DNA of 11,174 bases, taken from contig CALBNP010000188.1 of NCBI GenBank assembly GCA_937896505.1, positions 1-11,174 of the forward strand. Reading direction: 5' to 3'. Within the stretch, counting starts at the first letter, position 1. The number at the start of each line of letters is the position of its first letter. The notes under the pieces were generated by a model. It worked only from the letters and a program-made list of their open reading frames with translations. It did no database searches and had not been told where the DNA came from. The position numbers were made by a program, and so were the translations under genes. The stretch comes from an uncultured Bacteroidales bacterium (GTDB lineage: Bacteria > Bacteroidota > Bacteroidia > Bacteroidales > F082). This document shows, piece by piece, positions 1 to 6,570 of the stretch.

Positions 1-545
1 GCATCAGGATCGTTGTAAGGGATGCGGATGAAACCAGGAGTCATAGGGCCATAGTTGGCGTATGATTCAGGGTCGTTACTCATGGTGATGATGGTGATGG
101 TACGGCCGTGGAAGTTACCTTCGCAGCAAACAATCTTCACCTTGTCGTTCGGGATACCTTTCTTGACGACACCCCAACGGCGAGCCAGTTTCAGACCAGT
201 TTCGTCGGCTTCGGCACCTGAGTTCATAGGCAGAACCTTGTCGTAGCCGAAATATTCAGTGACATATTTTTCCCAAACGCCGAGAGCATCGTTGTAGAAA
301 GCACGTGAGCTCAGGGTGAGGCGTTCGGCTTGGTCGGTCATAGCCTTGATGATGGCTGGATGGCAGTGACCTTGGTTGACTGCTGAATAAGCTGACAGGA
401 AGTCGAAATATTCTTTTCCTTCGACGTCCCAAACCTTAGCGCCCTTACCTTTGGCGAGGACGACTGGCAGCGGGTGATAGTTATGGGCACCATACTTGGC
501 TTCGAGGTCCATAGCCTGCTGCGATGATGTGATTTTTTCGATCAT
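1..545 (-). CDS. rocD: Ornithine aminotransferase (ornithine--oxo-acid transaminase), N-terminal part
   Basis: This PLP-dependent class III aminotransferase transfers the delta-amino group of ornithine to 2-oxoglutarate, giving glutamate semialdehyde and glutamate; it links arginine/ornithine and proline metabolism in the cytoplasm. The 181 visible codons begin MIEKITSSQQ and contain the family pattern YGAHNYHPLPVV (18-29), the LSAYSAVNQGH block (50-60), PMNSGAEADE (106-115, cofactor-phosphate loop) and NFHGRT (144-149, the aromatic residue that stacks on PLP). The PLP-binding lysine and the C-terminal half lie beyond the left edge, so completeness cannot be judged. The start at 543-545 is the first ATG in frame and matches the usual N-terminus of the family. 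The leader is A-rich with no Shine-Dalgarno sequence, and a promoter motif sits in the gap upstream. N-acetylornithine and other class III aminotransferases are the alternative, but the NYHPLP and SAYSAVNQGH blocks favour RocD strongly. Confidence 0.93.
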   Translation of the reverse strand, partial: MIEKITSSQQAMDLEAKYGAHNYHPLPVVLAKGKGAKVWDVEGKEYFDFLSAYSAVNQGHCHPAIIKAMTDQAERLTLSSRAFYNDALGVWEKYVTEYFGYDKVLPMNSGAEADETGLKLARRWGVVKKGIPNDKVKIVCCEGNFHGRTITIITMSNDPESYANYGPMTPGFIRIPYNDPD

Positions 546-607
546 GATTTGTGATTTTAGATTTGATGATTCAATATTCAAGAGAAAATTTTCAAAATAT
601 GGAGTTG

Positions 608-637
608 CAAAGTTAAGGTTTTATTTCAAGATTTCAC
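608..637 (-). promoter_or_regulatory. Predicted promoter of rocD
   Basis: On the minus strand the gap between the TPR gene and rocD carries TAACTTTG (608-615), an exact match to the Bacteroidota -7 element TAnnTTTG. Nineteen bases upstream is GTG (635-637), one base off the usual TTG of the -33 element. Transcription would start near base 602 and leave an A/T-rich leader of about 57 bases. This suggests rocD is transcribed separately from the TPR gene upstream on the same strand. No factor-independent terminator is visible in the gap. Confidence 0.55.
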
Positions 638-645
638 ACTTACAT

Positions 646-2040
646 CTATTTTTTCCGCACAATTTTACAAACAACCAGAATCGCCAAGGAAAATAGCGCG
701 ATACCCAACAAGCCGAAGAAAGCCAAACGATAGCTATTGCGTTGCGACTGAAGCGTTTCAATTTCCTCATTTTGAGATTCATACATTGCGAAAAGGCTCT
801 CGACATCGTCTTGCAAGTCAGCCAGCTTCTCACTCAAGGAATTACTCTCGTTGAAAACCGATGCGTAATTTTCCTGAAACAAATCCAGCTGCTCTTTCAT
901 TTCGGCGAAATGACCTAAATGGGCATAATCGGCAATCAGATAAGGACGCACCGAATTGACAAACACTTGATTTCCATTTTCTTCGGCAATCTCCACGCAT
1001 CTTTTCAAATAGACCGCCGAAGTGGTGAAATCACCTTTTTCATTATAATGGATGCCCAACATCCGGTAAGATTCAATCGTGCCGTTCAGATAGCCCATCG
1101 TTTCGGAAGAATGCAATGCTGACTGATAGAGGCTCATCGCATCGTTTTCGCGACCCAATTTCATCAACACATTGGCTGTTTCAATCTCGTCCTCAATCAG
1201 CACAATCTTGTCGTCCACATGCTCGGCACAAGCCACCGACTTCTGCAAATAAAACAATGCAGAATCATAGTTGACGAGTCCGGTAGCATACACTGTTCCA
1301 AGGTTTTGATAGGCATGCGCCAGCGAGCTTTCGTCGTCGAAGCGCTTGAAGACAGGAATCGCTTCCTGCAAGATTGACTTTGCCTTGTCGAATTGCTGCC
1401 ATTGCACATAGATATTGCTGATGTTGTTGTCGCACTGAGCCATCGAAAGCGTATCTCCCAGATATTCAAACTTTTGTCGGGCCAAACTAAAACTTTCCAA
1501 AGCCTTTTCCAATTCGTCTTGGTGAAAATAGATGTAAGCCAAATTGTTGGTGACATCAGCGCAATTCGGCTCATCGCCAAGATGTTGCGAGACTTCCAAA
1601 TCTCTGAGATAAGTAGCAAGAGCTTCGTCTAGGTCACCCATCAGCAGTTCGACACGGCCTTTATAGTCCAAGGCATACATCAGCCATTCCGATTCCTCTT
1701 TGCCTTCAAGCAGTTCGATAGCTTTGTCGAAATGCTCAAGCGCCAAGTCAAAATCATAATGGTTCATAAAACTTGTGCCCAGCATCCAGTGCGTCCAGGA
1801 GAGCAAGCCGTCATCGCACAGCTTCTCGGCTTCGGCGACGGCTGTTTCACCAATCGAAATGCAGTCGTCAAACGACACATTGAACATAAACTGAGCCAAT
1901 TCAGCCATGGTTTCAACCCTTTTCACACCTTCTTGCTTTGCCATTACATTTTGCAGGTTATCAATGACTTGCATTTCTTCCTGCGCAAAGGAAAACGATG
2001 CCAAAAGCGCAAAAACCAATATATTGATCAATCTTTTCAT
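646..2040 (-). CDS. TPR-repeat protein with signal peptide and C-terminal membrane anchor
   Basis: I do not recognise a named gene. The 464-residue protein starts with a signal peptide (MKRLINILVFALLASFSFAQ, cleavage near 20). It continues with about eight tetratricopeptide-like helical hairpins (roughly 80-395), for example YDFDLALEHFDKAIEL, GDLDEALATYLRDLEV and DELEKALESFSLARQKF. A likely coiled coil follows (400-434), then one transmembrane helix (439-458, YRLAFFGLLGIALFSLAILV) and a basic tail KIVRKK. The TPR domain should lie in the periplasm and the tail in the cytoplasm. In Bacteroidota the order signal peptide, TPRs, coiled coil, membrane helix is typical of sensor histidine kinases or LuxR-type regulators, with the output domain after the helix; here a TAG stop follows six residues later, so no output domain exists. 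The start ATG overlaps the stop of the upstream hydrolase gene (ATGA), implying translational coupling. A role in protein-protein interaction or sensing is inference. Confidence 0.85.
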   Translation of the reverse strand: MKRLINILVFALLASFSFAQEEMQVIDNLQNVMAKQEGVKRVETMAELAQFMFNVSFDDCISIGETAVAEAEKLCDDGLLSWTHWMLGTSFMNHYDFDLALEHFDKAIELLEGKEESEWLMYALDYKGRVELLMGDLDEALATYLRDLEVSQHLGDEPNCADVTNNLAYIYFHQDELEKALESFSLARQKFEYLGDTLSMAQCDNNISNIYVQWQQFDKAKSILQEAIPVFKRFDDESSLAHAYQNLGTVYATGLVNYDSALFYLQKSVACAEHVDDKIVLIEDEIETANVLMKLGRENDAMSLYQSALHSSETMGYLNGTIESYRMLGIHYNEKGDFTTSAVYLKRCVEIAEENGNQVFVNSVRPYLIADYAHLGHFAEMKEQLDLFQENYASVFNESNSLSEKLADLQDDVESLFAMYESQNEEIETLQSQRNSYRLAFFGLLGIALFSLAILVVCKIVRKK

Positions 2041-2678
2041 CCAAGAAACATATTGTAGCGTTGTTCGTCGCCAATGGTGGTTTCCTCGCCATGACCAGGC
2101 AGCACGGTTATGTCGTCAGGCAAATGGAAGAGCTTGCCCCGGATGCTGTCGCGCAACTCTTCGAAACTACCACCTTCGAAATCGGTACGGCCTATGCTGC
2201 GGCAGAAAAGCGCATCGCCCGTAAACACCCAACCTTCCAATTCGGCATACAAACTGATGCTGCCTTTGGCATGGCCAGGCGTGTGAATGACTTCGAGCGT
2301 GCTCTCGCCCACCTTAATCACCTCGTCTTCTTCAAGTTCGATATCAGGCAATTCGCAATCGTCGGCAAAAGGCAGACCGAATATGGCCGCCTGACGCTTG
2401 GCATGAAGAAAATCAGAACGGACATCAGCATGAGCAGCCACCTTGATACCGTAATGCTTTTTCACGGCTGCATTGCCCATGATATGGTCGATATGTCCGT
2501 GCGTGTTGATAACCATCAACGGCTTGAGGCCTTTCGAATCGATGAAAGAACAAAGTTGCTCTGACTCGACCGACGACGAACATCCCGGGTCGATGATGAC
2601 GCATTGCTTGGTCTCGTCGTAAACAATGTATGTGTTTTCGGCAAATGCATTAAAGACAAAGGTTTTGAGTTTCAGCAT
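2037..2678 (-). CDS. Metallo-beta-lactamase-fold hydrolase (glyoxalase II-like, YcbL type)
   Basis: This 213-residue protein has the full metal-binding set of the MBL superfamily. The signature TH-GHIDH covers H60, H62, D64 and H65; a further histidine is H136 in HTPGHAKGS, the bridging aspartate is D155 in FTGDALF, and the last ligand is H196 in LPGHG. The early strand VIIDPG (27-32) is also typical. Length and motif spacing fit the short glyoxalase-II-like group that lacks the C-terminal helical domain of classical glyoxalase II. Such proteins hydrolyse thioesters such as S-lactoylglutathione or related bacillithiol and persulfide compounds; the true substrate cannot be told from sequence. 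There is no signal peptide, so it is probably cytoplasmic. It is the first gene of a two-gene unit with the TPR protein (4-base overlap) and is divergent from the outer-membrane protein gene. Confidence 0.9.
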   Translation of the reverse strand: MLKLKTFVFNAFAENTYIVYDETKQCVIIDPGCSSSVESEQLCSFIDSKGLKPLMVINTHGHIDHIMGNAAVKKHYGIKVAAHADVRSDFLHAKRQAAIFGLPFADDCELPDIELEEDEVIKVGESTLEVIHTPGHAKGSISLYAELEGWVFTGDALFCRSIGRTDFEGGSFEELRDSIRGKLFHLPDDITVLPGHGEETTIGDEQRYNMFLG

Positions 2679-2695
2679 AAACTACATTTTGAGGG

Positions 2696-2725
2696 CAAAA
2701 ATAAGGAAAAGTTTAGAGTTGAAAA
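2696..2725 (-). promoter_or_regulatory. Predicted promoter of the MBL-hydrolase/TPR unit
   Basis: On the minus strand TATTTTTG (2696-2703) matches the Bacteroidota -7 element exactly. TTT at 2723-2725 stands 19 bases upstream, one base off the usual TTG of the -33 element. The predicted transcript start is near 2690, about 12 bases before the start codon at 2678. Confidence 0.5.
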
Positions 2726-2745
2726 CATGATAGTACTATTTTCCC

Positions 2746-2753
2746 TATTTTTG
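2746..2753 (+). promoter_or_regulatory. Predicted -7 element for the outer-membrane propeller/barrel gene
   Basis: TATTTTTG on the plus strand is an exact match to TAnnTTTG and lies 15 bases before the ATG at 2769. A TTG at 2719-2721 is 24 bases upstream, longer than the usual 19-21, so the -33 part is weak. Its position, downstream of the alternative ATGs at 2604 and 2727, is one reason for choosing the start at 2769. Confidence 0.45.
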
Positions 2754-2768
2754 TCGTTTTATTGCGGA

Positions 2769-5700
2769 ATGGAGACAAAGACACGAAGCATAGGAATCAA
2801 ATGGCTGCTGTTGGCTTGGCTGATGGCATCGACATCCATGCTCCAAGCCCAGTTCTACAACGGCATGAACATGCCCTTCGGCAAGAACCGCGTCCAGTGG
2901 AACGACTTCCATTGGTCATATTACAGCAACGACAATTTCGACGTGTATTACTACCAAGGCGGCGACGACTTCGCAAGATATGCACAAAGCTATGCCAAGG
3001 CTCAGATTCCACTGCTAGAAAGCCGCCTCAACAGCCGTTTCAGCAAGAAAATCCAGTTCATCCTGTTCAACAACCTCGCCGACCTCAAGCAGAGCAACCT
3101 GTTTTCGGACGATGAAGAGAGTGGCAACACGGGCGGCATCACCAAGATAATCGGCTCGAAAGTAGTGCTCTATTTCGACGGCGACTACACCCATTTCGAG
3201 ACCCAGATACGCGACGGCATCGTGCAACTGCTGTTCAGCCAAATCATGAACGGCACCTCGGTAGGCTCGCAAATCCGCAATTCATACCGCTACGACATTC
3301 CCGAATGGTTCCAAAACGGACTGATTGCCTACATCGCCAACGATTGGGACAGCCACAAGGAAGAACAGCTTCAACGCGGCATCGTATCGGGCGACTACAA
3401 GAAAATCAACCAATTATACAACGAAGACGCGCTTATTGCAGGCTATTCGTTTTGGAGTTTTATCGATGAGAAATTCGGCAACAAGGCCTTCAACGACATC
3501 ATGACCCTTGCCGAAAGCTCGCAAAACGTGCGCCGCGCCCTACTCTATGTAACCGGCAAGGATTTCAAGGACCTCACAGCCGATTGGTTTGAGTTCAACA
3601 AGAGCCGTTACGAGACCATGCTCAGCCATCGACCCGAAAGTCCCATGAAGCTGAGCTACAGGAAATACCGCACTTTCACCCAGCCCAGTGTCAGTCCCGA
3701 CGGAAAATATATCGCCTACGTCAGCAACGACGAAGGCCTCATCCAACTGTGGCTTGAAAACCTTCAAAGCGGAAAGAAACAGAAACTCTTCAAGACAGGT
3801 TACCGTTCCGACGAACACATCGACACGTCCTACCCGCTTTTGGCATGGCATCCAAACAGCCAAATCCTGTCGTTCATCGTGGAGGAAAAAGGCAAGATAC
3901 AACTCTACAACCTCGATATCACCACCGGGAAGAAAGCTAGCACATTCCTATTCGAATTCCAGAAGGTGACATCCTTCTCATACGCTCACAAAGCGCGAAA
4001 AATCGTAGTGGCTGGTACGCGCAAAGGCAAAGCCGACATCTATGTTTACAACCTGTTTTCCAACACTTTGGAACAAATCACCAACGACTACCACACCGAC
4101 CTAAATCCTGTGTTCAGCCCCGATGACCGACAAATCATCTTCAGTTCGAACCGCACCAACGACACCATCAAGTACGAAAAGGAAATCGGCTTCCAAAACA
4201 GCCAATTCGACCTTTACGCCTTCGATTACGTCAGCAAAAGCCCCGTGCTTCAAAACCTGACCTGCCAAAAAGTGACCAACAGCATACTGCCACAATTCCT
4301 CAGGGACGGCAGCATCCTCTACCTGAGCGACTCGACCGGCTTCTACAACCTCTGCCAAGCGCAACTCGACAGCGCCATCAGCTTCATCGACACCACCATC
4401 CATTACCGTTATTTCGCCCAAACCCGCCAACTCACCGACTATTCAGCCAACATCATCGACTACACCTACTACCCTCGCGACAACAAAATCGCCATGCTCA
4501 TGGCTTCAGAAAATGGCGAAAAACTCTATCTCTCGCCCAGTCTCAACGCCATGCAGGGCACACAGATACGACAACTGAATCCATTTGCACAAAAGCGAAT
4601 CATCGATGAATCGAAACAAGCCGAAGCTAAAGCTCAAGCCCTGCCACCAACCCCACGGCACAAATTTGTGACGAGCTACCGTTTCAGCAGGCGCAAAGCC
4701 AGCAATTCGGGCACAATGTTCAATGATTCCGCCGTCGCTCCGCCCACCAATGCCGTTGCAGAGAAACCTATCAAGAAAGACACCATTCAACGACCGAATA
4801 ACTACTATGTAGAGCTTTTCACCGACCAACTTTTCACGCAAATCGACTTCACCAGCATGAGCTACAGCTACCAGCCATTTGCCGGCGGCGGCTCTCCCGT
4901 ATATCTCAACATGGGCTTCAACATCTTCCTCGGCACCACCCTGAAAGACCTCATGGAAGACTACAAGGTTGACCTTGGCGTGAAACTCAACACCTCACTC
5001 ATCAACAACGAATATGTGTTGCGTTTCAGCGACTTGAGCAAACGCATCGACAAGTCGCTCACCCTACACCGCTACGTCACCGACGACTACTCCTATTATT
5101 ATTACCGCACCATAACCAACGAAGCCTTCTACCAACTCAGCTATCCATTCAGCGAAATTTTGAGTTTGCGCGGCACCCTCATCTACCGCAACAACCACCG
5201 TTCCAACCTCGCCATCGACGACTACAGTCTTGCCGACAAAGACAGGCAAGAACATTGGGGCGGCCTGCGTGGCGAACTCGTGTTCGACAACGCACGCAAG
5301 ATTGGCACCAACCTCTACGTCGGCGCACGAGGGAAGGTTTTTGCCGAATACTATCAACTCGTAGGCAAAGGCATGAACAACATGATTGTGGCTGGTTTCG
5401 ACTATCGTAATTATACGCGCATCAGCCGTAATTTCATCTGGGCCAACCGAATCGCTGGGAGCGGCTCGTTCGGAAAGAACAAACTCATCTACTACATGGG
5501 CGGTGTTGACAACTGGATTGGAGCCAAATTCAGCAACAGCACCCCCATCGACTACGACCAGAACTATGCCTACCAAACCATAGCCACCAACATGCGCGGC
5601 TTCAAGCAAAACATACGAAACGGAAACAATTTCGTGGTGATTAACAGCGAATTGCGATTCCCCGTGTTCAGCTATCTCCTCAACCAGCCAATTAACATGC

Positions 5701-5987
5701 AATTCATCCGCGATTTCCAGATTGTGGCCTTTGGCGACATCGGAACAGCATGGACAGGTTGGAATCCATACAATCTCAACAACTCGCTCTACACCTCGCA
5801 CTATCACGACGGTAACCTCAACATCAGCGTCACCGAAATGAAAGAACCCATCGTTGGCGGTGTGGGATTTGGCTTGCGCACTACCTTATTCGGCTACTTT
5901 ATCCGCGGTGACGTGGCTTGGGGCATCGAGGACGGTGCCATCAGCAAGAAACCGCAATTCTATTTCTCGTTCAATTTGGACTTTTAA
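2769..5987 (+). CDS. Outer-membrane protein: degenerate peptidase-MA-like region, TolB/PD40 beta-propeller and Omp85-type barrel
   Basis: This 1,072-residue exported protein begins METKTRSIGIKW with a hydrophobic core to about 24 and a likely cleavage near LQAQ (25-28). Residues about 45-280 resemble the gluzincin peptidase-MA fold: IPEWFQNGLIAY near 176 matches the 'PEW..G...Y' helix, but the preceding helix reads QIRDGIVQLLFSQ where a metalloprotease would have HExxH, so it is probably not a protease. From about 300 come PD40/WD40-like blades (SVSPDGKYIAYVS near 307, VFSPDDRQIIFSSNR near 448). A polar, proline-containing linker (about 615-690) leads to a C-terminal barrel with Omp85 features: FDYRNYTRISRN, MRGFKQN, NSELRFPVFSYLL, FGDIGTAW, GGVGFGLRTT, and an aromatic final residue (FNLDF). 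The frame stays open upstream to ATGs at 2727 and 2604, but those precede the promoter motif, and 2604 lies inside the divergent hydrolase gene. A role in envelope assembly or surface export is inference. Confidence 0.85.
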   Translation: METKTRSIGIKWLLLAWLMASTSMLQAQFYNGMNMPFGKNRVQWNDFHWSYYSNDNFDVYYYQGGDDFARYAQSYAKAQIPLLESRLNSRFSKKIQFILFNNLADLKQSNLFSDDEESGNTGGITKIIGSKVVLYFDGDYTHFETQIRDGIVQLLFSQIMNGTSVGSQIRNSYRYDIPEWFQNGLIAYIANDWDSHKEEQLQRGIVSGDYKKINQLYNEDALIAGYSFWSFIDEKFGNKAFNDIMTLAESSQNVRRALLYVTGKDFKDLTADWFEFNKSRYETMLSHRPESPMKLSYRKYRTFTQPSVSPDGKYIAYVSNDEGLIQLWLENLQSGKKQKLFKTGYRSDEHIDTSYPLLAWHPNSQILSFIVEEKGKIQLYNLDITTGKKASTFLFEFQKVTSFSYAHKARKIVVAGTRKGKADIYVYNLFSNTLEQITNDYHTDLNPVFSPDDRQIIFSSNRTNDTIKYEKEIGFQNSQFDLYAFDYVSKSPVLQNLTCQKVTNSILPQFLRDGSILYLSDSTGFYNLCQAQLDSAISFIDTTIHYRYFAQTRQLTDYSANIIDYTYYPRDNKIAMLMASENGEKLYLSPSLNAMQGTQIRQLNPFAQKRIIDESKQAEAKAQALPPTPRHKFVTSYRFSRRKASNSGTMFNDSAVAPPTNAVAEKPIKKDTIQRPNNYYVELFTDQLFTQIDFTSMSYSYQPFAGGGSPVYLNMGFNIFLGTTLKDLMEDYKVDLGVKLNTSLINNEYVLRFSDLSKRIDKSLTLHRYVTDDYSYYYYRTITNEAFYQLSYPFSEILSLRGTLIYRNNHRSNLAIDDYSLADKDRQEHWGGLRGELVFDNARKIGTNLYVGARGKVFAEYYQLVGKGMNNMIVAGFDYRNYTRISRNFIWANRIAGSGSFGKNKLIYYMGGVDNWIGAKFSNSTPIDYDQNYAYQTIATNMRGFKQNIRNGNNFVVINSELRFPVFSYLLNQPINMQFIRDFQIVAFGDIGTAWTGWNPYNLNNSLYTSHYHDGNLNISVTEMKEPIVGGVGFGLRTTLFGYFIRGDVAWGIEDGAISKKPQFYFSFNLDF

Positions 5988-5990
5988 GGA

Positions 5991-6560
5991 TCAGCCACAT
6001 ATTGAAACATAATATTCCCAAGCCTTCTCAGGCATGAAATGACGGACATCCTTCCCCGCTTTCACACTTTCGCGAATGAATGTTGACGACACTTCGATGA
6101 TGGGTGTTTCCACAATAGTAACATTCGGGTGATGAACCAATTCGCCACCGTCGTATCCCTTGCGCGGGAAGACCAAAAGTTCGTAGTTGTCTATTATCTT
6201 CTGCCATTCGCGCCAACTCGGCAAATGCTGCAAACTGTCCATACCACAAATAAAAACAAATTGGCAATCAGGATGTTGTTCGGATAAATAAGTCAGCGTA
6301 TTGATGGTGTAAGATGGCCGAGGCAAATGCATCTCCACATCGCTGACGCGGAAACGCGAGTCGTTGCCGATGGCGAGTTCGACCATCTTCATACGGTCGG
6401 CATCAGGAAGCAAATCCTCTTTGCTCTTGAGCGGGTTTTGGGGCGAAAGCACAAACCACAGCTCATCCAAGTCGGAAAACTCGACCAGATAGTTGGCCAA
6501 CATCACATGACCGTGATGTATGGGATTGAACGAGCCGGAATAGATGCCTACCTTTTTCAT
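5991..6560 (-). CDS. nadD: Nicotinate-nucleotide adenylyltransferase
   Basis: NadD joins nicotinate mononucleotide and ATP to make nicotinate adenine dinucleotide, the penultimate step of NAD synthesis, in the cytoplasm. The 189-residue protein opens MKKVGIYSGSFNPIHHGH, with the nucleotidyltransferase signature GSFNPIHHGH at 9-18. It ends with the second ATP-binding motif SSTFIRES (158-165). FICGMDSLQHLPSWREW in the middle is typical of NadD. The frame is open 11 codons further upstream (to 6593), but that would overlap the preceding gene; the ATG at 6558-6560 gives the conserved N-terminus and a 10-base gap. It is the last gene of the holB-yicC-gmk-ORF6N-nadD run, and its stop is only 3 bases from the stop of the convergent outer-membrane protein gene. 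Confidence 0.95.
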   Translation of the reverse strand: MKKVGIYSGSFNPIHHGHVMLANYLVEFSDLDELWFVLSPQNPLKSKEDLLPDADRMKMVELAIGNDSRFRVSDVEMHLPRPSYTINTLTYLSEQHPDCQFVFICGMDSLQHLPSWREWQKIIDNYELLVFPRKGYDGGELVHHPNVTIVETPIIEVSSTFIRESVKAGKDVRHFMPEKAWEYYVSICG

Positions 6561-6570
6561 ATCAAAAAGA

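Noticed and set aside
583..592. GAAAATTTTC palindrome in the gap upstream of rocD, considered as a terminator or operator.
   Set aside because: It is short and A/T-only at the core, with no stable stem or U-tract, and such palindromes are expected by chance in A/T-rich DNA.
5064..5807. A 247-codon open frame on the minus strand opposite the barrel-coding part of the outer-membrane gene.
   Set aside because: It is fully antisense to a well-supported gene. Its composition is skewed to V, A, E and G as expected from the complement of that gene's codons, it has no recognisable motif, and nothing upstream looks like its promoter.
6500..6519. Inverted repeat ACATCAC / GTGATGT with a six-base loop inside nadD.
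   Set aside because: The arms are only seven bases and arise from the codons of the conserved HHGH active-site motif, so protein coding explains it.
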